Assembly (NCBI RefSeq): GCF_052115865.1 | Contig: NZ_JBQKME010000002.1 | Coordinates: 186,001-250,000, forward strand | DNA from: Fundicoccus_A sp052115865 | GTDB lineage: Bacteria; Bacillota; Bacilli; Lactobacillales; Aerococcaceae | Direction of reading: 5' to 3' | Length of the DNA: 64,000 nucleotides | Shown: in pieces, positions 52,414 to 62,091 of the stretch | Position numbering within the stretch: position 1 is the stretch's first letter | Layout of the letters: each line of letters opens with the position of its first letter | The notes under the pieces: model-generated | The model's database searches: none | Told to the model about the DNA's origin: nothing | The model's input: only the letters and a program-made list of their open reading frames with translations | Translations under genes and position numbers: made by a program

Positions 52414-54414
52414 TTATTCCCCTACTTTCTGATTTTTCGTTATCGAAACATATTTCTCATTAATTTGTAATGGCTTAAACGGACGTCCATTACCTATATA
52501 GAACTTACCAAAAAACTCAACAAATATTAAACGTAAGCTGTGGACTCCACCTGTTAGGAGTGACAAGGACATGTTGAAGATATGTAAAAAAGCAAATATG
52601 ACTAAGCCAATTGTGATACGACCAATAAATGGAATTTGTCCGACAATAATGTTAAAGGCCGCTCCAATACTAATTCCTGACAGTCCAAGCGCCATTAAAC
52701 GAGAGTAACTGATAATATCTCCAAAGTAACTAACTGCATTTAATAGTCCTAACAAACTTGTTCCAAGGCCAGAAATACTGCCTGCTTCAATCACATTCGC
52801 TACCATCATGCCAATAAAGCTGATAATAATCATTCCAACGCCGACAGTCATTAACGCATCCATATTTGGAATAAAGAAACTTAAAGCGACTAGTACAATC
52901 CCTATTAATACAACGATCCAATGAATACCATCTGAATAAGCTTTAGCATAATTTTTATCTTTTATTTGTAAATATGTATTAATACCAAAAGCGATTCCCA
53001 TGTGGATAATACCAATAGCCAATGATAATATCATGACTTCCATAACGGATGACTGTAAGTCTATCAGCTGCATCCATTCAACAGTAAAGCCGAAGAAAGA
53101 TCCATAAATAATTCCCCAAACCATAACTGAAATACCTAAACTTAGGATTAGATTTAAGATGTTCTTAACACTGTCTGTTACTTTAAATAATAATAATGGC
53201 ACCAAGGATACTGCTGAGATTAATAAACCATAACCTAAGTCAGCAATCATCATACCGAAAAATAACCAGTAAAATGGCATCACAAATGGTGTTGGATCAA
53301 CTTCTTTATAATTAGGTAATCCATACATCGTTGTGATCATTTCATATGGTTTAAAAATGCCTTTATTTTTGAGCTTTGTAGGTACGGTATCATAGTCATT
53401 TTGGTCTAATGGCTGGATTTTAGCTACAACTAATTGCTCAAATCTATCTTGGATTGTTTGTAGAAAATGCGTCGTATTGTCTGCTTCAATCCATCCGTTA
53501 ATGACAACTAAATTATCTGCCTTTTTTAATGCATATTTGACTTGTTCGCGCGCAGATAAATTATTGACATATTCATATTGAATTTTAAGTTCATCGAGAG
53601 TTGATTGATAAGTTTTTAATGTTTCAACAATTTCTGAGCGTTCATATTTTGCATCTTTGATTGTCTGATTCCATTCATCCAGTTGATCTTTTGGTAACTT
53701 ATCCGAAGTATATTTAAAAGGGAGAAATTGGTAGGTCTTTAGGTCATTTAATATTTGTGAATTTTCTTTACTATAGCTAAAGACGACTACACCATAATCA
53801 TTTTCATCAATAAAAACAACTTCAAAAAAATAATTTTCATTTTCTCTTAAGTAGTTAATAAAGCTGTCTTCATTGGTACTAGGCACACGACCTACAACGC
53901 CATTAACATAGCTAAAACCGTTTAATTTGTTTGGTGTGATTTCAAGATTTTTCCATCTTTCTAAATCATTAACCTTATCACGTGTATCTTCAAGAACCAC
54001 TTCTAATTCATCTAAACGTTCTACGAGTTGAATTGTTTGTGAAACAATTTCTTTTTCATCAAACTGTTCACCATGTAGTTGAATGTGATTAAAACTTACT
54101 TCACGTTTCCCATCTTTAAAAGTTTTGATAAATGATGGTTTTTCAACAAAGCGATCGGCTAATTCGATTGCTCGTTCAATATTATGTAAACGGTCATCTA
54201 AATCTTCCAAAGCTTCTTTGCTAGTATTGACTGAAGATTGTTTTTCATATTCATCTAATAATTCGTCTGTCGATTCCTCTAAACTATCCCATGGATCCTG
54301 ATTATCTAAATTAATTATTTCTACTTGCTGCAGACCTTGAAGCTCCATTAGCAAATCGTCTACTATATGTTCGGGAGTTAGAAGAGTTAGCTTATTCATT
54401 TTACTAATTGCCAT
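52414..54414 (-). CDS. ntpI: V-type ATPase subunit I (a subunit)
   Basis: Membrane stator subunit forming the ion half-channels. 666 residues: cytoplasmic coiled-coil half (1-350) and a membrane half with about eight helices. The two conserved arginines appear in ISYSRLMALGLS and GVHSLRLIFVEFF. It begins 11 bases inside the end of ntpF and ends four bases before ntpK. Confidence 0.97.
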   Translation of the reverse strand: MAISKMNKLTLLTPEHIVDDLLMELQGLQQVEIINLDNQDPWDSLEESTDELLDEYEKQSSVNTSKEALEDLDDRLHNIERAIELADRFVEKPSFIKTFKDGKREVSFNHIQLHGEQFDEKEIVSQTIQLVERLDELEVVLEDTRDKVNDLERWKNLEITPNKLNGFSYVNGVVGRVPSTNEDSFINYLRENENYFFEVVFIDENDYGVVVFSYSKENSQILNDLKTYQFLPFKYTSDKLPKDQLDEWNQTIKDAKYERSEIVETLKTYQSTLDELKIQYEYVNNLSAREQVKYALKKADNLVVINGWIEADNTTHFLQTIQDRFEQLVVAKIQPLDQNDYDTVPTKLKNKGIFKPYEMITTMYGLPNYKEVDPTPFVMPFYWLFFGMMIADLGYGLLISAVSLVPLLLFKVTDSVKNILNLILSLGISVMVWGIIYGSFFGFTVEWMQLIDLQSSVMEVMILSLAIGIIHMGIAFGINTYLQIKDKNYAKAYSDGIHWIVVLIGIVLVALSFFIPNMDALMTVGVGMIIISFIGMMVANVIEAGSISGLGTSLLGLLNAVSYFGDIISYSRLMALGLSGISIGAAFNIIVGQIPFIGRITIGLVIFAFLHIFNMSLSLLTGGVHSLRLIFVEFFGKFYIGNGRPFKPLQINEKYVSITKNQKVGE

Positions 54415-54727
54415 ATCGTTTCACCACCTCTTTAATAATTTGCGGGACATATTCCGTTTTTGAAATCTCTAATGCATCATCAATGCGTTTCTGGTTATGA
54501 TTTAATGCATCTTCTAGTTCTTGCTCGGCATGTCGAAGTCTTTCCTTTAAGCTTCCTTCTAATTCAGCTAGTTTTTTATCACGAGAAATTTCTAATTCTC
54601 TCTTTTGCTCTGCCAATCGATTTTTATAATCTTGATGGACTTGGTCAATTTGATGATCGTAATCATTTTGAATTTCAAGAGCTTGATTTTCAATCGCTTC
54701 GACTACTTGCATGGTTGTTTTGGCCAT
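54404..54727 (-). CDS. ntpF: V-type ATPase subunit G (NtpF)
   Basis: Peripheral stalk partner of subunit E. 107 residues, almost entirely a charged alpha helix (heptad-like E, K, Q, L pattern from about 5 to 90). First gene of the ntp operon; RBS GGAGGTG seven bases before the ATG. Named by operon position and size. Confidence 0.88.
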   Translation of the reverse strand: MAKTTMQVVEAIENQALEIQNDYDHQIDQVHQDYKNRLAEQKRELEISRDKKLAELEGSLKERLRHAEQELEDALNHNQKRIDDALEISKTEYVPQIIKEVVKRYGN

Positions 54728-54760
54728 TTTATCACCTCCATTTCTGACAATTACTCTTTA

Positions 54761-54769
54761 ATTATAACA
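54761..54769 (-). promoter_or_regulatory. Extended -10 promoter of the ntp operon
   Basis: Minus strand TGTTATAAT (TGn plus perfect TATAAT), 34 bases before the ntpF ATG. The -35 position matches poorly. Confidence 0.6.
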
Positions 54770-54892
54770 AATAACGATGCATTATTCAGGTTTTTTGTTT
54801 TAAATTTTCAATAAAATCAATGTTTCTGATTGGATTTAGTTATATATTGACATATTAATATTATCGTCAAAACTTGCGATAACTATTTTAAC

Positions 54893-54930
54893 AAACAAAA
54901 AAAACGACATTTTCAAATAAATGTCGTTTT
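54893..54930 (-). terminator. Terminator of serS
   Basis: 12-base stem AAAACGACATTT (54901-54912) with AAATGTCGTTTT (54919-54930), six-base loop. On the minus strand it is followed by a T run. Confidence 0.88.
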
Positions 54931-55026
54931 GTCTTAGTATGATAAGAATACTTACTCATTCCATAGTAATAAAACATTAAATTTTAAACAAAAAATTATT
55001 TTTTTATTGTTTTTTAATCTTTATTA

Positions 55027-56310
55027 TTATTTTTTAATTGTAATTTCTTCTACACCGTTCATATAAGGGACTAGCACTTCAGGAATTTTTACAGTTCCGT
55101 CTGCTTGTTGGTTGTTTTCTAAAATAGCAACAACAGTTCGTCCAACAGCTAAACCTGATCCATTTAAGGTATGAACAAATTCAGTTTTACCTTCATCGTT
55201 ACGGAAACGAATTTTAGCACGTCTAGCTTGGAAGTCTTCACAGTTAGAACATGAAGAAATTTCACGGTAGGTATTTTGTGCTGGTACCCAAACTTCAATA
55301 TCATAAGTTTTCGCAGCCGATAATCCCATATCACCGGTAGATAAGGTAATCACTCGATAAGGTAACTCTAAAGCCTGTAAAATTGCTTCAGCATTACTTG
55401 TCATTAATTCTAATTCTTCATAAGAATGATCTGGATGCGCAAATTTCACCATTTCAACTTTATTAAATTGGTGCAAACGAATTAATCCACGTGTATCACG
55501 TCCAGCGCTTCCTGCTTCAGAACGAAACGATGGCGATAAAGCTGTAAATTTAATGGGTAATGCTTCTTGATCAATGATTTCATCGGCATAATAATTGGTT
55601 AATGGTACTTCTGCCGTAGGAATTAAAGAAAAATGTCTTTCGTCTGTTAATTGGAAAGCATCTTCTTTAAATTTAGGGTATTGTCCTGTACCAAACATGG
55701 CTTGATCGTTAACAATATATGGGGGAATCATTTCAGTATAACCATGTTCTTGCGTATGCATATCTAACATGAAGTTATACAATGCGCGTTCTAAACGAGC
55801 ACCAAGGCCTTTATAATACACAAAGCGACTTCCTGCTACTTTTGCTCCACGTTCAAAATCTAGGATGTCTAGATTTTCAGCAATATCCCAGTGGTTTAAT
55901 GGCTCAAAGTCAAATTCAGTTGGTGTACCCCATCGTCTATTTTCAACATTTGCTTCTTCATCTTCACCTACAGGAACAGATTCATGTGGTATATTAGGCA
56001 AGATAAATTCGATTGCTTCTAATCGCTCGGTAACGTCTGCTAATTGGGCATCGAACTGAGCAATTGATTCACCAACAATTTTCATTTCAGCTATTTTATC
56101 ATCAGCATTTTCTTTATTACGTTTCAATTGGGCAATTTCTTGTGATGTTTGATTACGATATTGTTTTGCCTGCTCTGTTTTTAAAATAACTTCACGTCTT
56201 TCTTCATCTAAAGTCCGATACTCATCCAAAACTTCTCTTTTCACACCACGAGCTGCTAATAATTTAGCCGTTGCTTCAAATTCATCTCTTAATTTTTTAC
56301 GGTCTAACAT
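55027..56310 (-). CDS. serS: Seryl-tRNA synthetase
   Basis: Charges tRNA-Ser. 427 residues: N-terminal coiled-coil arm that binds the long variable arm of tRNA (about 25-105), then a class II core with motif 2 FRSEAGSAGRDTRGLIRLHQ (about 260-279) and motif 3 GSGLAVGRTVVAILEN (about 383-398). A T-box leader lies directly upstream. Confidence 0.98.
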   Translation of the reverse strand: MLDRKKLRDEFEATAKLLAARGVKREVLDEYRTLDEERREVILKTEQAKQYRNQTSQEIAQLKRNKENADDKIAEMKIVGESIAQFDAQLADVTERLEAIEFILPNIPHESVPVGEDEEANVENRRWGTPTEFDFEPLNHWDIAENLDILDFERGAKVAGSRFVYYKGLGARLERALYNFMLDMHTQEHGYTEMIPPYIVNDQAMFGTGQYPKFKEDAFQLTDERHFSLIPTAEVPLTNYYADEIIDQEALPIKFTALSPSFRSEAGSAGRDTRGLIRLHQFNKVEMVKFAHPDHSYEELELMTSNAEAILQALELPYRVITLSTGDMGLSAAKTYDIEVWVPAQNTYREISSCSNCEDFQARRAKIRFRNDEGKTEFVHTLNGSGLAVGRTVVAILENNQQADGTVKIPEVLVPYMNGVEEITIKK

Positions 56311-56327
56311 AAAATACCTCCTATAAA

Positions 56328-56550
56328 TATAAAAAAAGCCCTCATCTTTTTGGGACGAAAGGCTCTTTTCGCGGTACCACCCGAATTCAAATATTCCTTA
56401 TTGAATATTCACACTCTATATCGATAACGGTGATACCGGCACTATTTAATCAAAAAGTTTTCATAGGCATAAAATAAATGTGGATTCACTGATTAATTTT
56501 AATGATTTGCACCAACCATCATCTCTCTAGAAAAACGCTTCAGCTACTAT
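56328..56550 (-). promoter_or_regulatory. T-box riboswitch leader of serS
   Basis: The complement contains the Stem I signature AGAGAGATGATGGTTGGTGC (about 56508-56527), the T-box core CGGGTGGTACCGCG (56370-56383), and a terminator arm ending in a T run at about 56328-56345. A TCC triplet in GTGAATCCAC, about 30 bases after the Stem I signature, is a candidate serine specifier. The adjacent serS gene agrees. Confidence 0.95.
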
Positions 56551-56615
56551 TCATTCTTAACTGTATTATAAAAGATAAAATTTCTTTGTCAACTAGAACT
56601 GACAAAGGCTGCTCG

Positions 56616-57143
56616 CTACCAGTTTAACTGATTAGCTTTTTGTGTATCATCATAATGATGAATTTTTTCTAAGCCTTGAAAATTTTGCTGTCTTAAAGCT
56701 TCATAAATAATAATATTAGCTGTATTGGATAAATTCAGTGACCGAACATGTTGGTCATTCATTGGTATTCTTAGACATTGTTCTTTATATCTTTCCATAA
56801 ATTCTATCGGTAAGCCCGTTGTTTCTTTACCAAAAATAAAATATTGATCTGAGAAGCTGGAATCAGCTAGATTAGCCTCAGTATATACTCTTGGTGCAAA
56901 CTTAGTAATTAGATAGAGAGATTTATCATTTACAATGTCTAAAAAAGCCTCCAAGGAAGCATGGTATTCAATGTCGACAGCATGCCAATAATCCAAACCT
57001 GCACGCTTTAACATTTTATCATCTGTACTAAAGCCAAGTGGTTCGATTAAGTGCAAAGTCGTATTCGTAGCGGCACACGTCCGAGCAATATTACCTGTAT
57101 TCGCTGGCATAAGCGGTTTATACAATACAATATGATTTTTCAT
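56616..57143 (-). CDS. trmL: tRNA (cytidine/uridine-34 2'-O)-methyltransferase TrmL
   Basis: SPOUT-class enzyme that methylates the ribose at the wobble base of tRNA-Leu isoacceptors. 175 residues: NHIVLYKPLMPANTGNIART at the start, FGKETTGLPIEF (about 109-120) and RIPMNDQHVRSLNLSNTANI-type SAM knot. Typically close to queG in Lactobacillales, as here. Confidence 0.94.
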   Translation of the reverse strand: MKNHIVLYKPLMPANTGNIARTCAATNTTLHLIEPLGFSTDDKMLKRAGLDYWHAVDIEYHASLEAFLDIVNDKSLYLITKFAPRVYTEANLADSSFSDQYFIFGKETTGLPIEFMERYKEQCLRIPMNDQHVRSLNLSNTANIIIYEALRQQNFQGLEKIHHYDDTQKANQLNW

Positions 57144-57159
57144 AACATTAATCTCTTTT

Positions 57160-58329
57160 CTAACGTTGGTCTCTTGGTAAACGCTTGTTTCTAAGGGTTT
57201 CTAATGCTGTTTCCATTTCTGCAATTGTTTCTGGATCTGTTTCTTTAGCCAACTGGTCTGCGACACACTCTACCATCGCTTCATTGTAATACCTTTGAAT
57301 TTGACCAATTGCCCAAGCAGCAGTTCCTCGAATCATAGGACGTGGGTCTTCTTCTAAAACTTCGATTAATTGAGGCAATGCTGTTTGATCACGGAAATTG
57401 GCTAATGCAATAATGGCATTCCTTTGAAGAGGTTTTTTACCGCGCCACGATCCAGCCATTTCACCAAATTGTTCTTTAAATTCACGATTTGTCATGGTTA
57501 ACATTGGCTTTAACAAAGGTTGTACGGCTTCAGGTTCAGGTTCCATTTCTGGGTGAATATGAAAATTCTTACCTTGGTTATACGGACAAACTATTTGACA
57601 GATATCACAACCATAAATGACATGGGTTATTTTACGGCGATATTCAGCAGGCATGTAGCCTTTCGTTTGCGTTTGATAAGACAAACAACGTCTACCATTC
57701 ATTCTACCATCACCTAATAATGCATCGGTTGGGCAAGCATCGATACAACGATAACAATCACCACAACCAAAAGCGACTTCTTCATCTGTTTCAAATTCAA
57801 TATCCGTAATAATTTCACCTAAGTAGACATACGAACCAAATTCTTCCGTTATTAAAAGGCCATTACGCCCAATAAAACCGAGCCCCGCTCTTTGAGCGGT
57901 TACGACATCCATTAATTCTCCTGTATCAACCATTGGTTTAAAATTTGCATCAGCATATTCATCTTGAATAACCTCAACTAAGCGATTCATACGATCTCGT
58001 AAAACATGATGATAGTCCGTTCCCCACGAAGCTCTCGAGAAAAACCCTCTTCGTTTATCTTTTTCTTGAGGTAGAGGATCTTTTAATTGACTTGGATAAG
58101 CTAAGGCAATTGCAATAATTGTTTTAGGTTTATTAAAAATACGTTCTGGATAAATTCTGTCTTCAATGACTGGATGTTCAAAGCCAGTTGTATGTCCAGC
58201 TGCTTTTTGCTCCCTCAGCGAGTCTTCTAAATGATTGAAGGGCTCAGCTGAAGCAAATCCTATTTTATCAATCCCAATGTCTTTTGCAGCTTGAATAATT
58301 CTTTGTTTAAAATCAGCCGTTGCTTTCAA
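57160..58329 (-). CDS. queG: Epoxyqueuosine reductase QueG
   Basis: Last step of queuosine synthesis in tRNA, cobalamin-dependent. About 389 residues. Two [4Fe-4S] motifs: CGDCYRCIDACPTDAL and CDICQIVCPYN. C-terminal HEAT-like repeats follow (ALPQLIEVLEEDPRPMIRGTAAWAIG region). The frame is open to a GTG at 58350, but GGAGGGG lies eight bases before a TTG at 58329, giving MKATADFKQRI; I chose that. Confidence 0.94.
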   Translation of the reverse strand: MKATADFKQRIIQAAKDIGIDKIGFASAEPFNHLEDSLREQKAAGHTTGFEHPVIEDRIYPERIFNKPKTIIAIALAYPSQLKDPLPQEKDKRRGFFSRASWGTDYHHVLRDRMNRLVEVIQDEYADANFKPMVDTGELMDVVTAQRAGLGFIGRNGLLITEEFGSYVYLGEIITDIEFETDEEVAFGCGDCYRCIDACPTDALLGDGRMNGRRCLSYQTQTKGYMPAEYRRKITHVIYGCDICQIVCPYNQGKNFHIHPEMEPEPEAVQPLLKPMLTMTNREFKEQFGEMAGSWRGKKPLQRNAIIALANFRDQTALPQLIEVLEEDPRPMIRGTAAWAIGQIQRYYNEAMVECVADQLAKETDPETIAEMETALETLRNKRLPRDQR

Positions 58330-58419
58330 TTCGTTCACCCCTCCAATCACTCTTTTAAAGTTATTTTAACATATAACTTCATTTTCTTCGCCTATTTTAC
58401 TATAATCATTCTTCTAAAT

Positions 58420-58470
58420 AGATAAAACCAGTAAACAAGGCTTAGTTAAAGCCGCATCTACTGGTTTAAA
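58420..58470 (-). terminator. Terminator of rplY
   Basis: Stem AAACCAGTA (58425-58433) with TACTGGTTT (58459-58467) and an inner GGCTT/AAGCC pairing. T-rich on the minus strand after the stem. Confidence 0.75.
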
Positions 58471-58486
58471 ATTTAACTTAAATAAA

Positions 58487-59113
58487 TTAAGCTTCTTCCT
58501 CTTCTTCAGAATCAGATTCGCCAATTACTTCGGGCTCTAATTCTTCTGCATCAACTTCTTCAGCTTCTTCTGGTTCTTCAGTTGGAACAGAAACTGTAAC
58601 GATGGTTGCTTCTAGATCATCTAAAAGTTCTACGTTTTCAGGTAATTCTAAATCGCTCATTGAACGAGTATCACCGATTTCTAATCCTGTTACATCAATT
58701 TCAAAATGGTTAGGAATGTTATCTGGTGTTGTTTCAACAGAAACAGTGTTAACAACTAATTCAACAATACCATCCTCAACCGTTTCAGCATTCACTAAAC
58801 GTAATGGTACATCAACTGTAAGTTTTTGGTCAGCTGAAATAGCTTCTAAATCTAAACTATAAACTTCATCTTTTAAAGATGCGCGTGTATAATCTTTGAT
58901 CCATACTTTTTGAACTTTACCATCGTAGTTAAGATCAAAAACGGCGTTTGTACCTTCAGCTTTTAATAAAGCTTCAAATTCTGCACGGTTAACCAACAAT
59001 GAAACAGGTTCAACTGTTTTACCATAAAGTGATGTAGGGATTTTTCCTTCTTTACGAGCTTTACGGGAATCGCTTGTTCCAGTTGCTGTTCTTAAATCTG
59101 CATTTAAATTCAT
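58487..59113 (-). CDS. rplY: Ribosomal protein bL25 / general stress protein Ctc
   Basis: 5S rRNA-binding protein of the long Ctc type. 208 residues: N-terminal L25 domain (KEGKIPTSLYGKTVEPVSL, about 22-40), TL5-like C-terminal beta domain (VEDGIVELVVNTVSVETTPDNIP-type), and a very acidic tail from about 180. RBS AAAGGAG precedes the ATG. Confidence 0.96.
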   Translation of the reverse strand: MNLNADLRTATGTSDSRKARKEGKIPTSLYGKTVEPVSLLVNRAEFEALLKAEGTNAVFDLNYDGKVQKVWIKDYTRASLKDEVYSLDLEAISADQKLTVDVPLRLVNAETVEDGIVELVVNTVSVETTPDNIPNHFEIDVTGLEIGDTRSMSDLELPENVELLDDLEATIVTVSVPTEEPEEAEEVDAEELEPEVIGESDSEEEEEA

Positions 59114-59310
59114 TATATTGTATTCTCCTTTATATAGTTTCCGATGCTCAAGTTATAAATTTTGCACATTCCTTATATTATCAAATTTTCTATAAAATTG
59201 CTAGAAAAAATTGGCTTTTTTTATTACAATAGAGATAAGTCATAAGTTTTTTCAATGAATACGAGCATTTTACATAAACAAAAATACGTTAAAAGTCTAG
59301 AGGAGGCTAT

Positions 59311-59721
59311 ATGAAAGCTATTTTAAAGCAAATGAAAGCATTTGATTATGTCATCATTGTAGTTTGTCTCATCATCTCTTTCTTACCTAATATCGTTACC
59401 GCAAATATTTATTCGAATAGTAATGATGAACAAACGATTGTTGCATTAATTAAAATTAATGGTCAAGAAGTCGATCGTTTTGTCTTAGGCGATGAAACAG
59501 AAGATTTTGAAAAGACTTATTATCCTGATACAGGACAATATAATATCATTCAAAAACAAGGCGACCAAATTCGAATCCAAGAAGACAACAGTCCTGATCA
59601 AATCGGTGTTCGGACAGGTTGGATTAGTCAGCCTGGTCAAACAGCTATCTGCCTTCCACATGGATTTATTATTGAAATCCAAGGTAAGGTTGATGAAGAT
59701 CCGCTTATACTACCTTTATAA
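59311..59721 (+). CDS. NusG domain II-containing membrane-anchored protein
   Basis: 136 residues: short cytoplasmic start, one transmembrane helix (about 12-31, YVIIVVCLIISFLPNIVTA), and an external domain whose pattern (VALIKINGQEVDRFVL, GVRTGWISQPGQTAICLPHGFIIEI) matches the NusG_II family. Such proteins often accompany flavin- or quinone-linked membrane systems. Here it faces apbE across a shared terminator. RBS GAGGAGG precedes the ATG. Confidence 0.88.
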   Translation: MKAILKQMKAFDYVIIVVCLIISFLPNIVTANIYSNSNDEQTIVALIKINGQEVDRFVLGDETEDFEKTYYPDTGQYNIIQKQGDQIRIQEDNSPDQIGVRTGWISQPGQTAICLPHGFIIEIQGKVDEDPLILPL

Positions 59722-59727
59722 CACATC

Positions 59728-59762
59728 ATACCTCTATCAAATCACGATAGAGGTATTTTTTT
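59728..59762. terminator. Bidirectional terminator between NusG-II gene and apbE
   Basis: Perfect 11-base arms ATACCTCTATC (59728-59738) and GATAGAGGTAT (59746-59756), seven-base loop, then seven T on the plus strand. Confidence 0.9.
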
Positions 59763-60873
59763 ATTTAACAATATGATAAGCGTCATTAGTTAATTCAAAT
59801 GTGTCCTTTAGGCCTTCACTCAAGTGTACACCCTTATCTTTATCAATAAATACCGCTTCAATTCCTTCAGTTTGGTTAACAAACGCAAGACCATCTTCAA
59901 TACCGAATAAGAATAAAGCTGTTGAATAGGAGTCACCATCAAAGGATGTTTGGGCAAAAACAGTCACACCACTAACTTCATTTTCTAATGGATAACCTGT
60001 TTCGGGATCCATAATATGGTGATAAATTTCGCCATCCTTTTCAAGATAACGTTCATAAATACCAGAAGTCACAACGGCTCTATCAATCACTCTTTGAGCC
60101 CCAACGACAGAGCCACGACTTTGATCAGGATCTTGCACACCAACATTCCAGCCGTTTTCGTTAGTAGGAGAGCTACCCATTACAACAACATTCCCACCTA
60201 AATTGATGATGGCAGTTGTGATACCATATTTCTTAAAAATATCCACAATACGACCACCGATGTAACCTTTAGAAATACCACCTAATTCCATTACCATGCC
60301 TTCTTCTTCTAACATAACGGAAACATCTTGCGGATTCAAAGCTATTTTTGTATAGTCAATCTTTTTTATGGCAACTTGGATTTCTTCATCTGAAGGGATG
60401 CGAGCATCCCCAGACCCAATTTGCCATAAATTTGTAATCGCACCAATCGTAATGTCAAATTTTCCATCTGATTGGTCTCCAATTTGGATAGCTCTTTCGA
60501 TAACAGTGTATGTTTCAGGATCTACCTTGACGAATTCTTTGCCTGCTGCTTGATTAATACGATAAACATCTGAACCTTTTAAGTTAGTAGAAAATATCTT
60601 CTCCATCTCAGTCATATAATCAAACGCTTCTTGCATGGCATCTTCCGTATTTTCATGATAAATCTGAATTTGAACAGCCGTATGAAGTAATGATTCAGTT
60701 CGTGTCAATGGTTCTTCACTTATAGGTAGAGGCTCAACATCTTCAATCGGAGTAGCTGTTGATGTAACCTCAATATCAGAATCAGATGAACTCTCTTGCC
60801 CATAAATAATATTGACAGGCGAACTAATTAATAACATAGCGGCTAATAAATACTTATTAAATTTAGAAACCAT
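59761..60873 (-). CDS. apbE: FAD:protein FMN transferase (ApbE)
   Basis: Exported enzyme that attaches FMN covalently to threonine or serine of extracytoplasmic flavoproteins. 370 residues. The N-terminal signal sequence (KYLLAAMLLISSPVNIIYG) lacks a lipobox cysteine, unlike many Gram-positive ApbE lipoproteins. Catalytic signatures: ELGGISKGYIGGRIVD, GGNVVVMGS, HHIMDPETGYP and the metal-site region DGDSYSTALFLFG. The target flavoprotein is not in this window. Confidence 0.95.
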   Translation of the reverse strand: MVSKFNKYLLAAMLLISSPVNIIYGQESSSDSDIEVTSTATPIEDVEPLPISEEPLTRTESLLHTAVQIQIYHENTEDAMQEAFDYMTEMEKIFSTNLKGSDVYRINQAAGKEFVKVDPETYTVIERAIQIGDQSDGKFDITIGAITNLWQIGSGDARIPSDEEIQVAIKKIDYTKIALNPQDVSVMLEEEGMVMELGGISKGYIGGRIVDIFKKYGITTAIINLGGNVVVMGSSPTNENGWNVGVQDPDQSRGSVVGAQRVIDRAVVTSGIYERYLEKDGEIYHHIMDPETGYPLENEVSGVTVFAQTSFDGDSYSTALFLFGIEDGLAFVNQTEGIEAVFIDKDKGVHLSEGLKDTFELTNDAYHIVK

Positions 60874-60964
60874 AATAAATTACTCCCATATAATAAATTG
60901 TAAATATTGTTAATATTTTAACATATTTTATTATATGATGGTATCTTTACAGTTATATATTAAA

Positions 60965-61006
60965 ATAGCGAATTGTCTTTACGAAAGTAATGAAGACAAC
61001 CGCTAT
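60965..61006 (-). terminator. Terminator of the KdgT-like gene
   Basis: Stem ATAGCG/CGCTAT and TTGTCTT/AAGACAA with a small internal loop, followed by T-rich sequence on the minus strand; directly after the permease stop. Confidence 0.75.
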
Positions 61007-61013
61007 ATTAAAA

Positions 61014-61934
61014 CTATTTTCTATTGTAAACCATTCTCGTTAAAATAGGTGTAACAATGACCGTTAAGATGGCTATCGTTAAAATTTGGGCAACCGCTGA
61101 TGGCACAAAAGTCATTAGAGCGGGTGAAGATGCAGCAATGATGGCCGGAAAGGCAGTTGATGCTCCAGCAGCTGTCGTCATCGACATTCCCACTACACCA
61201 TTATTTTTTAGGACATTTTTGTCAACGATGAACAATGGCGACATCAATAGGTAGAATAGGATACATAATATAATACCTGATCCACCTGACTGCAGTGCTT
61301 CAATTAGATTCATTCCTTGACCAAGATTCCAGCCTAAGATAGGGGTTAGCACACTAACGCCTGTTCCAAAAATTGTATTGAACTCTTGATCAATATTTCC
61401 CAGAACAATCCCAATAATCAAAGGGATAAAAGTTGAAACAATTGGCATCCAGTCAATGGAGCCTCTACCTGAAAAGGCATAAACAATCATTGGAAATACC
61501 GGAATACTAAATAAGGCTGTTAAGGCAAAAGCAGCTTGATCTTCTTTATTACCATATTCCCAAACCAATGCAATATACACTGCTGGGTTCATACTAAACA
61601 TCGCAACGGTAAATGCAATCGCACTAATACCAAAGATTCCTGTTTGTCCAAAAATATTGATATAAAGTAAGCTCACTGCAAAAGCGATGATTAATTTAAC
61701 CAACACAATCATGCCGTGTCGTTTAAATAAAGATGTTAATTGGTTTAAATCAATCATGAGTCCTGAACAAAAAGTTAACATACCAATGATAAAATTCGTA
61801 CTGGTTCCACCTAGGAAGGCTTCGGTTACCCCACCCAATCTAAATAAATTGGGTGATATTGTATATAATAGTGCACTTAATAGCATTGGAACGAGAAATG
61901 TTCCAGCCGGGATTTTTTTAAGAAAACTTACCAT
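61014..61934 (-). CDS. kdgT: 2-keto-3-deoxygluconate permease family protein
   Basis: 306 residues with about ten transmembrane helices. Start FLKKIPAGTFLVPMLLSALL matches the KdgT family (E. coli IEKIPGGMMLVPLFLGAL), as do the late GMSMTTAAGASTAFPAIIAA and VTPILTRM. It would import KDG by proton symport, but no KDG kinase or aldolase gene is nearby, so the substrate is unproven. RBS AGGAGG is a few bases before the ATG. Confidence 0.9.
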   Translation of the reverse strand: MVSFLKKIPAGTFLVPMLLSALLYTISPNLFRLGGVTEAFLGGTSTNFIIGMLTFCSGLMIDLNQLTSLFKRHGMIVLVKLIIAFAVSLLYINIFGQTGIFGISAIAFTVAMFSMNPAVYIALVWEYGNKEDQAAFALTALFSIPVFPMIVYAFSGRGSIDWMPIVSTFIPLIIGIVLGNIDQEFNTIFGTGVSVLTPILGWNLGQGMNLIEALQSGGSGIILCILFYLLMSPLFIVDKNVLKNNGVVGMSMTTAAGASTAFPAIIAASSPALMTFVPSAVAQILTIAILTVIVTPILTRMVYNRK

Positions 61935-62041
61935 GTAAATCCTCCTATTTCTTTTATCTTAAATAAATACTCGCATGCTTATTTTATATTAAAGTCAATA
62001 AACTATGAAGTAAAAAGACATACAAACCTAAGTTTATTTCC

Positions 62042-62076
62042 ATAAAAAAACGCGAATGGAATTATCCACTCGCGTT
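62042..62076 (-). terminator. Terminator of the LysM-protein gene
   Basis: 12-base arms 62049-62060 and 62065-62076 with one mismatch (AACGCGAGTGGA/TCCATTCGCGTT), four-base loop, seven T on the minus strand. Confidence 0.9.
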
Positions 62077-62091
62077 ATAATAGTATTTATT

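Larger units (their letters stand above)
54728..55026. other. serS 3' region and V-ATPase promoter region
   Basis: About 300 bases without a gene and very A+T rich. It holds the serS terminator (54893-54930) and the ntp operon promoter element (54761-54769). I see nothing else. Confidence 0.6.
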
